DNA of 11,901 bases from Bacteroidales bacterium UBA3630 (GCA_002373995.1 DFLB01000018.1:1-11901); one strand, 5' to 3'; positions 6,573-11,901 are shown, counted from the first letter of the stretch. Notes: generated from the sequence alone by a model not told the origin. Program-made: numbers and translations.

Positions 6573-6576
6573 ATTT

Positions 6577-6599
6577 TTTTCAACTCCACCGGTTGAAAA
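6577..6599 (-). terminator. Stem-loop after the 224-residue hypothetical gene
   Basis: TTTTCAAC and GTTGAAAA form a perfect 8-bp stem around a 7-nt loop, 11-33 nt past the stop codon of the upstream hypothetical gene. In the minus-strand direction it is followed by AAATTTTG rather than a pure T run, so termination efficiency is uncertain. It touches the -33 region of the tRNA promoter. Confidence 0.45.
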
Positions 6600-6609
6600 C
6601 TTGCTCCGG

Positions 6610-7284
6610 CTACTCGTTATCTGCCTGGAAACGAAAGCCTAAGCGTTTGCCGGTGATGAGTGATTTTTTATCAAAAGTGGTCCTCATCTCGCCCACCGAG
6701 ACCAGCTTCACTTCGTCGTAGGGGGGTGTCAAAAGGTCAAAATTGGTGGTGTATTCGATGGCGCTCTCGATGATGCCTTGCACCGACTCGCTGGTTATCA
6801 GCGAAGTACCGAAATTGGTGTACATCATGCCCAGCTCGCGCTTGCCTTCGATGAAGTAGTGGCGCTCGTTGTTAACAAACACGCGGCCAATCATATAGCC
6901 CATGTCGTTGTCGCGCTGGTAGGCGAAGCTGTCGGCCAGGAAGTTGTAGATGTGGATGACGCCGCAGTAGGAGCGCCGCGAGTCTTCGCGCACGTAAGGG
7001 GTCTTCATCACCTGGTGGTCGCGCGAGAATTCGAAGACGTTGGTGTGCATCATGAAGAGGAGTATGTCGCCGGCGAATTTGACTTCGAACTCGAAGTCGC
7101 CGCGGTCGGTGAACTCGAAGGCCACGTCCTGTCCTTCTTCGCGGCTGCGTTCTTTGAAGAGGGCGATGAGTTCGCGCGTCTCGGCGCGGAACATCTCGAA
7201 GGTCTCTTTGGTGCCTTGGTAGACGTTTTTCTTGAGGGCGCTTTTGTTGAAAACCAGCTCTTTGAGCGATTCTTTCAGTTCCAT
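6610..7284 (-). CDS. Conserved-looking protein of unknown function (224 aa)
   Basis: I do not recognise a named family. The protein is soluble, with no signal peptide or membrane segment. It opens with a helical, charged segment (MELKESLKELVFNKSALKKN, then an ETRELIALFKERSREEG stretch). A middle part looks beta-rich (FEFEVKFAGDILLFMMHTNVFEF, then GVIHIYNFLADSFAY), and it contains GYMIGRVFVNNERHYFIEGKRELG. The C-terminal third has TPPYDEVKLVSVGEMRTTFDKKSLITGKRLGFRF. Codon use and composition match the neighbours, so it is a genuine gene. It stands alone between the tRNA unit and the divergent tnaA, with its own candidate promoter at 7327-7356 and a stem-loop after the stop. A Bacteroidetes-restricted housekeeping or regulatory role is possible but is inference. 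Confidence 0.85.
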   Translation of the reverse strand: MELKESLKELVFNKSALKKNVYQGTKETFEMFRAETRELIALFKERSREEGQDVAFEFTDRGDFEFEVKFAGDILLFMMHTNVFEFSRDHQVMKTPYVREDSRRSYCGVIHIYNFLADSFAYQRDNDMGYMIGRVFVNNERHYFIEGKRELGMMYTNFGTSLITSESVQGIIESAIEYTTNFDLLTPPYDEVKLVSVGEMRTTFDKKSLITGKRLGFRFQADNE

Positions 7285-7326
7285 GGTTCGTGTTTTGTGA
7301 CGTTAGTGATAACGACGCGCGCGGCG

Positions 7327-7356
7327 AAAAAGTATCTGTCGGAAAAAATTTCGCAA
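7327..7356 (-). promoter_or_regulatory. Candidate promoter of the 224-aa hypothetical gene
   Basis: Minus-strand TTG (7356-7354), 19 nt, TACTTTTT (7334-7327), one base off the TAnnTTTG box. It lies 43 bp upstream of the ATG at 7284. Between them is the palindrome CGTTA-GTGA-TAACG (7301-7314), which could be a leader hairpin or an operator. Confidence 0.5.
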
Positions 7357-7620
7357 TTTCATCGCATACGATACATCCGGAGGCGCTCCGTGGTTCATGC
7401 GGATTTGGTCCGACGGGAGTCAGACCAGCACCGGACCGGCACCGGAGGAAGAGCCTTGTTTGCGTATGAATGCCAATTTGTTTGCATAAAGCGAAAACCG
7501 TACACGGCTGGTTGTCAGGATGATGCAGTGCGATGTGACGGTTTGTGGCCTTCACGGGCAGCGGCGGCGACGGGCGGAGGGGCGCGGGTGGAGAGGGGTG
7601 CTTGGGTCGTGCGCGATGCG
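7357..7620. other. Intergenic DNA between divergent genes, no gene seen
   Basis: No plausible reading frame, tRNA or known RNA motif is seen on either strand. Small structures present: hairpin CGGAG-GCG-CTCCG near 7378-7390; an imperfect stem GGTC-C-GAC/GTC-A-GACC at 7407-7426; and a direct repeat GCACCGGA at 7428-7435 and 7439-7446. The part from about 7560 to 7610 is strongly G-rich on the plus strand. Regulatory sites for tnaA would be expected here, but none can be named from sequence alone. Confidence 0.5.
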
Positions 7621-7626
7621 ATTTTC

Positions 7627-7657
7627 TTGCACGGTTTGATTTCTTTTTGTACTTTTG
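7627..7657 (+). promoter_or_regulatory. Promoter of tnaA
   Basis: TTG (7627-7629, within TTTTCTTG), 20 nt, TACTTTTG (7650-7657), matching the Bacteroides -33/-7 layout. The transcript would start near 7663, giving a leader of about 240 nt before the tnaA ATG. The inverted repeat GCGTC-TTAT-GACGC (7660-7673) sits on the predicted start point. Confidence 0.7.
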
Positions 7658-7666
7658 CAGCGTCTT

Positions 7667-7744
7667 ATGACGCACTTCAATCCCAATATGACGTTGCACA
7701 AGCTCTTCCTGAATATCAAGAAGAGGGACGTTTACCATTTTTAG
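7667..7744 (+). CDS. Possible 25-codon leader ORF in the tnaA 5' region
   Basis: An ATG almost at the predicted transcription start opens 25 codons ending at TAG (7742-7744). The peptide begins MTHFNPNMTLHKLF and ends KKRDVYHF. A second in-frame ATG is at 7688. It occupies the position that TnaC holds in enterobacterial tna operons but has no Trp codon and no matching C-terminus. Any regulatory role is speculation, and it may simply be an untranslated leader. Confidence 0.25.
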   Translation: MTHFNPNMTLHKLFLNIKKRDVYHF

Positions 7745-7832
7745 TTGTCAAGTAGGCAGGAGACAAGGAGACAAGGCAATACTTTCGGCTGTCTAAACGC
7801 TAAAATCTCTTCCTTCCCTGTCGGCATCGTAT

Positions 7833-7848
7833 CCGGCCTGCGGGCCGG
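7833..7848 (+). other. GC-rich hairpin in the tnaA leader
   Basis: CCGGCC-TGCG-GGCCGG: a perfect 6-bp, all-GC stem 55 nt before the tnaA ATG. It is not followed by a T run, so it does not look like an intrinsic terminator. The RNA between it and the ATG is A-rich and unstructured. Confidence 0.6.
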
Positions 7849-7902
7849 TGGCATTGCATCAATTCAAAGTTCAATAATTAACAAATCAAAACATTCAAAA
7901 TC

Positions 7903-9279
7903 ATGGAATTACCATTTGCAGAAGCCTGGAAAATCAAGATGGTGGAACCTATCAAGAAGAGCACCCGCGCCGAGCGTGAGAAGTGGCTCGAAGAGGCTCA
8001 CCAGAACATCTTCATGCTGAAGAGCGACTATGTGTACATCGACCTGCTGACCGACAGCGGCACGGGCGCCATGAGCGACCGCCAGTGGAGCGCGATGATG
8101 ATGGGCGACGAGAGCTACGGCGGCGCCCGCTCGTTCTACCACATGAAGGACACCATCACGGAGATCACGGGCTTCGAGTACGTCATCCCGACGCACCAGG
8201 GCCGCGCGGCCGAGAACGTGCTGTTCAGTTACCTGGTCAAGCCCGGCCATGTGGTGCCCGGCAACGCCCACTTCGACACCACCAAGGGCCACATCGAGAG
8301 CCGCAAGGCCTTCGCCATCGACGTGACCGTCCCCGAGGCCTACGACACGCAGCTCGAGGTGCCCTTCAAGGGCAATGTGAGCCTTGAGAAGCTGGAGAAG
8401 GTGCTGCAGGAGAACAAGGGCAATGTGCCCTTCATGGTGCTCACCGTGACCAACAACACCGTGGGCGGCCAGCCTGTGTCGATGCAGAACATCCGCGAGA
8501 CCTGCGAGCTGTGCCACAAATATGGCGTGCCCGTCAACATCGACAGCGCCCGCTTCATCGAGAACGCCTACTTCATCAAGACCCGCGAAGAGGGCTACAA
8601 GGACAAGACCCTGCGCGAGATCTGCAAGGAGATGTTCTCCTATGCCGACAGCATGACCATGAGCGCCAAGAAAGACGGCCTGGTCAACATGGGCGGCTTC
8701 ATCGCCACCAACAAGAAGGAGTGGTACGAGGGCGCCAAGCTGTTCTGCATCCCCTTCGAGGGCTTCCTGACCTACGGCGGCATGAACGGCCGCGACATGG
8801 ACGCCCTGGCCGTGGGCCTGAAGGAGAATATCGAGTTCGACATGGTGGAGACCCGCATCAAGCAGGTCCAGTACCTGGCCCAGAAGCTCGACGAATACGG
8901 CATCCCCTACCAGCGTCCCGCCGGTGGCCACGCCATCTTCGTCGACGCCGACAAGGTGCTGACCAACATCCCGAAAGAGGAGTTCCCGGCCCAGACGCTG
9001 ACCTGCGAGCTGTATCTCGAAGCCGGCATCCGCGCCTGCGAGATCGGCTATGTGCTGGCCGACCGCGACCCCGTGACGCGCGAGAACCGCTTCGGCGGCA
9101 ACGACTTCGTGCGCCTCTGCATCCCGCGCCGCGTCTACACCAACAACCACATGGACGTCATCGCCGCCGCCCTCAAGAACGTCTACGACCGCCGCAACGA
9201 AATCAAGCGCGGCCTTGAAATCACCTGGGAGGCCGAACTGATGCGCCACTTCACCTGCCAGTTCAAGCGTCTCGGCTAA
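7903..9279 (+). CDS. tnaA: Tryptophanase (L-tryptophan indole-lyase)
   Basis: PLP enzyme converting tryptophan to indole, pyruvate and ammonia; 458 residues, the normal length. Signatures: IDLLTDSGTGAMSD (46-59), MMGDESYGG (66-74), PTHQGRAAEN (96-105), NIDSARFIENAYFIK (212-226; Asp214 and Arg217 contact PLP), and MSAKKDGLVNMGG (253-265) with Lys257 as the expected Schiff-base lysine. It is separated from the close relative tyrosine phenol-lyase by DTTKGH (125-130) where the lyase has TTTRYH, and by ACEIGYVLADRDP, where tyrosine phenol-lyase has an Arg in the SMERG motif. The start at 7903 gives the family N-terminus, preceded by an A-rich leader without Shine-Dalgarno. Codon use is strongly GC-biased, typical of a highly expressed gene. 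No tnaB-type permease follows. Confidence 0.95.
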   Translation: MELPFAEAWKIKMVEPIKKSTRAEREKWLEEAHQNIFMLKSDYVYIDLLTDSGTGAMSDRQWSAMMMGDESYGGARSFYHMKDTITEITGFEYVIPTHQGRAAENVLFSYLVKPGHVVPGNAHFDTTKGHIESRKAFAIDVTVPEAYDTQLEVPFKGNVSLEKLEKVLQENKGNVPFMVLTVTNNTVGGQPVSMQNIRETCELCHKYGVPVNIDSARFIENAYFIKTREEGYKDKTLREICKEMFSYADSMTMSAKKDGLVNMGGFIATNKKEWYEGAKLFCIPFEGFLTYGGMNGRDMDALAVGLKENIEFDMVETRIKQVQYLAQKLDEYGIPYQRPAGGHAIFVDADKVLTNIPKEEFPAQTLTCELYLEAGIRACEIGYVLADRDPVTRENRFGGNDFVRLCIPRRVYTNNHMDVIAAALKNVYDRRNEIKRGLEITWEAELMRHFTCQFKRLG

Positions 9280-9300
9280 TAACCGAAAAGCGACAACTTG

Positions 9301-9344
9301 ATAAAGAGGAAGCCCCGACCACATGGTTGGGGCTTCTTCTTTAT
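9301..9344 (+). terminator. Strong intrinsic terminator after tnaA
   Basis: GAAGCCCC-G-ACC pairs with GGT-T-GGGGCTTC around the loop ACAT. The pairing continues outward, ATAAAGAG with TTCTTTAT, giving about 20 bp including two G-U pairs. The T-rich 3' arm (TTCTTTATT) acts as the tail. It begins 22 nt after the tnaA stop. Because the outer arms are A- and T-rich, it could also act on transcription from the other side. Confidence 0.9.
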
Positions 9345-9357
9345 TGACTGGCCCACA

Positions 9358-9519
9358 TCAGTCGACATCGGCCATCAGGTCTTTGCGGCCTATGAGGCTG
9401 AAGATGGTAATGTCGTTGTCCTCGTTGAGGATGCGCAGGGTGCGGAGTATTTCGTTGATAGCAGGGGCACTCGTTGCCTCATCATCAATAACATTTTGAA
9501 TTAAAACAAAAAAAGCAGT
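9358..9519 (-). pseudogene. Open-frame tail, possibly the C-terminal remnant of a lost gene
   Basis: On the minus strand an open frame of 53 codons runs from just after a TAG (9520-9522) to TGA (9358-9360). The portion from about 9497 down reads NVIDDEATSAPAINEILRTL, then RILNEDNDITIFSLIGRKDLMADVD. This is well-balanced, coding-like sequence with GC-rich third positions. Upstream of it the DNA turns A/T-rich with no good start codon, so it looks like the 3' end of a gene whose 5' part was lost. I do not recognise the family. The adjacent transposase-like fragment offers a cause. It could also be chance. Confidence 0.4.
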
Positions 9520-9566
9520 CTATAGGTCAAATTGCAGGATAAATCTTCCGATTTAGAGGAATACAT

Positions 9567-9589
9567 TACCTTTGCAAGGATTCAAGGTA
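9567..9589 (+). promoter_or_regulatory. Possible -7 box with overlapping inverted repeat
   Basis: TACCTTTG (9567-9574) fits the -7 consensus, but no TTTG lies 19-21 nt upstream. TACCTT (9567-9572) is repeated in inverted form as AAGGTA (9584-9589). This may be the promoter or end region of the decayed mobile-element fragment that follows. Confidence 0.3.
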
Positions 9590-9606
9590 CTCAAAAAAGG
9601 TAGAAA

Positions 9607-9795
9607 TTGTACAAGTCGAAATGTCCTGTGTGCGAAGGTACGCACACTGTAAAAAACGGGAAACGAAGGGGAATCCAGATCAGTCGCGATACGGAGGTCA
9701 TTACCGAGGAATGGAGCCTGGGCAAGCCCATATGTGCCAAGGACCCGCTGTGGTATCTGGCGCCTGCACCATCACCTGCCCAACTGCAATACTAA
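9607..9795 (+). pseudogene. Transposase-like zinc-ribbon fragment
   Basis: From a TTG at 9607 the frame reads YKSKCPVCEGTHTVKNGKRRG, then IQ. This resembles the N-terminal zinc ribbon of IS1-type and related transposases (CPxCGSxHxVKNGxRRGxQ). The second Cys pair expected about 10 residues later is absent, and the remaining residues to the TAA at 9793-9795 show no transposase similarity. No ATG start is present. I read this as a short decayed insertion-sequence remnant. The hairpin GTGTGCG-AAGGTA-CGCACAC (9628-9647) lies inside it. Family assignment is by eye only. Confidence 0.35.
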
Positions 9796-9923
9796 CCGAA
9801 TTGCAAGACCGAAACAATGACACAGGCCTCGTAAACAGCCGTATCACATGGATTACGCACCAAAAACAAGCCACCTGACAGTTCAAACGCCCCAGCCAAC
9901 CGTCTGCAACACCTCAACTCTTT

Positions 9924-9954
9924 TTTGCCAATCACAAAAATTGTTGTACCTTTG
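9924..9954 (+). promoter_or_regulatory. Promoter of the riboswitch-CoA-transferase transcript
   Basis: TTTG (9924-9927), exactly 19 nt, TACCTTTG (9947-9954): a full consensus Bacteroides promoter. The transcript would start near 9961, about 60 nt before the riboswitch aptamer and 360 nt before the coding start. A 5-bp inverted repeat GCATT-GTACGA-AATGC (9959-9974) lies at the predicted start. Confidence 0.8.
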
Positions 9955-10016
9955 CATCGCATTGTACGAAATGCCCTATTGGTGCAGACCACAATGCAAC
10001 AGTACATTGAAACGTA

Positions 10017-10192
10017 ATCATCATCAAGGTTCCGCCCCAAATCCGGGCGGCGAAGAGGGAACCACGTGCAAATCGTGGGCTGTCGCGCAACTGTAATCCC
10101 CATAAGAGCGGCAGGCAAAATGCCATTGGATCCAAGCGATCCGAGAAGGTGCCTGCCGACGGGGAAAAGCCAGGAGACCTGCCTCGAATGAT
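10017..10192 (+). promoter_or_regulatory. Cobalamin (B12) riboswitch aptamer
   Basis: The B12 box AAGCCAGGAGACCTGCC (10167-10183) is essentially canonical. Conserved core segments are also present: GGGAACCACGTG with the stem CCACG/CGTGG (about 10062-10078), and GCTGTCGCGCAACTGTAA (10079-10096). Supporting helices: GGTTCC (10028-10033) with GGAACC (10058-10063); CCCC (10098-10101) with GGGG (10161-10164); CGGCAGGC (10109-10116) with GCCTGCCG (10151-10158), enclosing GGATC-CAAGC-GATCC. A closing P1 may pair ATCAT near 10020 with ATGAT (10188-10192). It binds adenosyl- or methylcobalamin and normally lowers expression of the gene downstream, which here is a CoA-transferase. Which cobalamin form it prefers cannot be told here. 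Confidence 0.93.
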
Positions 10193-10193
10193 A

Positions 10194-10295
10194 GGCAATG
10201 CTTTCGCGTCAAAGGCGGTTGTCTGTGAGATACCCACCCGGTTTCCCCCACCAATTCTTTCCTTACCCGTGCAGGCATTGCCGCAAGCGATGCCT
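10194..10295 (+). promoter_or_regulatory. Riboswitch expression platform with competing hairpins
   Basis: Hairpin AGGCATTGC (10273-10281), loop CGCAA, GCGATGCCT (10287-10295) has nine pairs including one G-U and ends 28 nt before the ATG. Its 5' arm is also perfectly complementary to GGCAATGC (10194-10201), just after the aptamer's P1, through GCATTGCC (10275-10282). The two pairings exclude each other, as in terminator/antiterminator switches. The tail after the hairpin (ATTGTAATATT) is only moderately T-rich. Confidence 0.6.
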
Positions 10296-10323
10296 ATTGT
10301 AATATTAAAACTATACTAACATA

Positions 10324-11628
10324 ATGAACTGGAAAGAAGAATATAAGAAAAAGGTTTCAACACCCGAGAAAGCCATTGCCGACATCCACGACGGCAACTG
10401 TGTGGTGATGGGCCACGCCGCCGCCGCGCCACGCATCATCCAGCATGCCCTGGCCGAACATTGCGAGGACTACAACGATGTCCTCATCTTCCACATGACC
10501 ACCCTGGGGGAGAACGAATGCCTGCATCCCCGCTGCTATGGCCACTTCCGCCATGTGAGCAACTTCTTGTCCGCCAACTCGCGCGAGGCGGTCAACCATC
10601 TGGAGGGCGACTTCTTCCCCGCCTATTTCAAGGACGTGCCCGAAATGATTGGCGACGAAATACCGTGCGACGTGGCCGTCTTCCAGGCCACACCGCCCAA
10701 CGAGGAGGGCTACTGCTCCCTTGGTGTGTCGTGCGACTATGCCCTGGCCGCCATCCGGGTGGCCAAGTCCGTCATCATCGAGACCAACGAACTCATGCCC
10801 TTCACCTACGGCGAAGGCATGGTGCACGTGTCGCAAATCGACCACATCATCCCCTGCGCCTACCACCTGCCCGAACTGCACGCCGACGCCCCGTCGGAGG
10901 TGGAAATGGCCATCGGCCGCCACTGCTCCACCCTCATTGCCGACGGCTCCACCCTGCAGCTGGGCATCGGTGCCATCCCCAACGCCGTGCTGCAGTCGCT
11001 GGGCGACAAGAACGACCTCGGCATCCACAGCGAGATGTTCTCCGACGGCGTAGCCGACCTGATGCGCCAGGGCATCATCAACGGCAGCCGCAAAACCATT
11101 CACAAAGGCAAAGCTGTGGCCACTTTCATCATGGGCTCGCGCGAACTGTACGACTTTGTCGACGGCAACGAGGACATAGAACTCTACCCCGTAAACTACA
11201 CCAACGACCCCTTCATCATTGCCCAAAACTACCGCATGGTGTCCATCAACTCCTGTCTCGAAGTGGACCTCATGGGGCAGGTGGCCAGCGAATCAATCGG
11301 CATGCGCCAATACAGCGGCATCGGGGGGCAGATCGACTTTGTGCGCGGCGCCACCATGTCACGCGAAGGCAAAAGCATCATTGCCATGCCCTCCACCGCA
11401 GCGGGCGGCACCATATCGCGCATCAAGCCTTTCCTCACCCCCGGCGCCGCTGTCAGCACCACGCGCAACGACGTCAACTACATCGTAACCGAATACGGCA
11501 TCGCCCGCCTCAAAGGCCGCACCCTCAAGCACCGCGCCGAGGACCTCATACGTATTGCCCACCCCGACTTCCGCCCCATGCTCATAGAGGAATACGAACG
11601 CCGCTACCAATGCCACTACCAGCAGTAA
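10324..11628 (+). CDS. CoA-transferase of the acetyl-CoA hydrolase / 4-hydroxybutyrate CoA-transferase family
   Basis: The 434-residue protein matches the length and layout of 4-hydroxybutyrate/butyryl-CoA:acetate CoA-transferases. The enzyme moves CoA between short acyl groups by way of a glutamyl-CoA intermediate in the cytoplasm. Signatures: LQLGIGAIPNAVL (211-223), HSEMFSDGV (235-243, catalytic Glu237), GIGGQIDFVRGA (332-343) and VTEYGIARLKGRTL (388-401). The N-terminus MNWKEEY resembles the clostridial AbfT start. It is shorter than the about 500-residue Cat1/propionyl-CoA:succinate transferases, so a butyrate- or 4-hydroxybutyrate-type substrate seems likelier, but donor and acceptor are not settled by sequence. 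The gene is expressed behind a B12 riboswitch from its own promoter. The start has an A/T-rich leader without Shine-Dalgarno. No partner gene follows within the window. Confidence 0.88.
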   Translation: MNWKEEYKKKVSTPEKAIADIHDGNCVVMGHAAAAPRIIQHALAEHCEDYNDVLIFHMTTLGENECLHPRCYGHFRHVSNFLSANSREAVNHLEGDFFPAYFKDVPEMIGDEIPCDVAVFQATPPNEEGYCSLGVSCDYALAAIRVAKSVIIETNELMPFTYGEGMVHVSQIDHIIPCAYHLPELHADAPSEVEMAIGRHCSTLIADGSTLQLGIGAIPNAVLQSLGDKNDLGIHSEMFSDGVADLMRQGIINGSRKTIHKGKAVATFIMGSRELYDFVDGNEDIELYPVNYTNDPFIIAQNYRMVSINSCLEVDLMGQVASESIGMRQYSGIGGQIDFVRGATMSREGKSIIAMPSTAAGGTISRIKPFLTPGAAVSTTRNDVNYIVTEYGIARLKGRTLKHRAEDLIRIAHPDFRPMLIEEYERRYQCHYQQ

Positions 11629-11629
11629 A

Positions 11630-11697
11630 GCCCTTGGGCCAGGCCCGGGCACAGGTGGCCGCCGTGTCACGGCCCGTTCCCCTTGGCGCCCAAGGGC
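11630..11697 (+). terminator. Stem-loop region after the CoA-transferase gene
   Basis: CCCTTGG-CGC-CCAAGGG (11680-11686 with 11690-11696) is a perfect 7-bp hairpin. Alternatively GCCCTTGGGC (11630-11639) pairs over 10 bp with GCCCAAGGGC (11688-11697). Neither is followed by a T run, so this is a possible but not typical terminator. Confidence 0.4.
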
Positions 11698-11738
11698 GCA
11701 CCACCCTGCCACGCTGCTGAAAGGCCCTTGCACCGCAC

Positions 11739-11817
11739 CTTGTTCCACTGAAGAACCGCAGTTCTTCTGCATTTGTTCTACCATACTGGTAAAACTGCCG
11801 AAGAACTGCCGAACAAG
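11739..11817. repeat. Nested inverted repeats downstream of the CoA-transferase gene
   Basis: Within 79 bp: CTTGTTC (11739-11745) pairs with GAACAAG (11811-11817); GAAGAAC-CGCA-GTTCTTC (11750-11767) is a perfect 7-bp hairpin; TACCA-TAC-TGGTA (11779-11791) is a 5-bp hairpin; a second GAAGAAC is at 11800-11806; and a second TTGTTC is at 11773-11778. Together they could fold as a multi-branched structure, or be the end of a mobile or REP-like element. No gene is seen between 11629 and 11863. Confidence 0.6.
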
Positions 11818-11863
11818 TGTCCTATTGTTGGCGGAGGCAGAACGGCCCTCCCGTGGGCGACGG

Positions 11864-11901
11864 TCAGGTGAGGGTTTCGGCTATCTTGTCGACATTCATG
11901 C
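11864..11901 (-). CDS. Possible C-terminal end of a convergent gene
   Basis: The minus strand reads MNVDKIAETLT and then TGA (11864-11866), open to the right edge of the window. Only 11 residues can be seen, so neither the gene nor its product can be established. If real, it would converge on the CoA-transferase gene, with the inverted-repeat cluster between them. Confidence 0.25.
   Translation of the reverse strand, partial: MNVDKIAETLT

Noticed and set aside
7667..7744. A TnaC-type tryptophan-sensing leader peptide
   Set aside because: The small ORF has no Trp codon and no resemblance to TnaC, so the known mechanism cannot apply. It is kept only as a low-confidence ORF.
7903..9279. Tyrosine phenol-lyase instead of tryptophanase
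   Set aside because: DTTKGH and CEIGYVLADRDP match the tryptophanase versions of the discriminating segments, and the phenol-lyase Arg is absent.
7909..9324. A 471-codon open frame on the minus strand opposite tnaA, longer than tnaA itself
   Set aside because: It is a shadow of the GC-rich third codon positions of tnaA. Its translation is low-complexity (Val/Ala/Gly/Leu/His-rich) and resembles no protein, while tnaA has all family motifs.
9628..9647. Perfect hairpin GTGTGCG-AAGGTA-CGCACAC as a terminator or attachment site
   Set aside because: No T tract follows, and it lies inside the zinc-ribbon-like coding fragment. Chance or codon-level coincidence cannot be excluded, so it is not listed separately.
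10357..11226. A 289-codon minus-strand frame opposite the CoA-transferase gene
   Set aside because: Antisense shadow with skewed composition. The plus-strand product carries the catalytic and CoA-binding motifs and is preceded by the promoter and riboswitch.

Overview
This window looks like chromosomal DNA from a GC-rich member of the Bacteroidales. Evidence for this: several promoters fit the Bacteroides-type consensus (TTTG at -33, 19-20 bp, TAnnTTTG at -7). Start codons are mostly preceded by A/T-rich tracts rather than Shine-Dalgarno sequences. The proteins (ClpP, TrmD, short-form DapB, S20) read as Bacteroidetes-type. No phage, CRISPR or defence system is visible.

Positions 1-6500 are read on the minus strand. 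A promoter near 2111-2141 drives a secreted M23/LysM peptidase, then trmD (4-base ATGA overlap), then clpP, which runs off the left edge. Upstream lies eno-dapB-FecCD permease-ABC ATPase, apparently one transcription unit from a promoter at about 6000. A tRNA-Glu gene and rpsT form another unit, with a promoter at 6542-6572 and a terminator at 6064-6099. A 224-residue protein of unknown function follows (6610-7284).

From 7285 onward the recognisable intact genes are on the plus strand. Tryptophanase (tnaA) has a roughly 240-nt leader and a very long-stemmed terminator. Next comes about 600 bp of debris: an open reading-frame tail on the minus strand and a fragment resembling a transposase zinc ribbon. 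The last gene is a CoA-transferase/acetyl-CoA hydrolase family enzyme, preceded by a strong promoter and a clear cobalamin riboswitch.

The most interesting points are these. (1) The B12 riboswitch sits in front of a CoA-transferase rather than a B12 uptake or synthesis gene, which suggests B12-dependent routing of succinyl-CoA/propionyl-CoA/butyryl-CoA fermentation. (2) Three short gaps, just before clpP, the FecCD permease and rpsT, consist almost entirely of unrelated A/T-rich tandem repeats (16-, 9- and 7-bp units) abutting or containing the start codon. (3) Five of six predicted transcription starts carry a small perfect inverted repeat.
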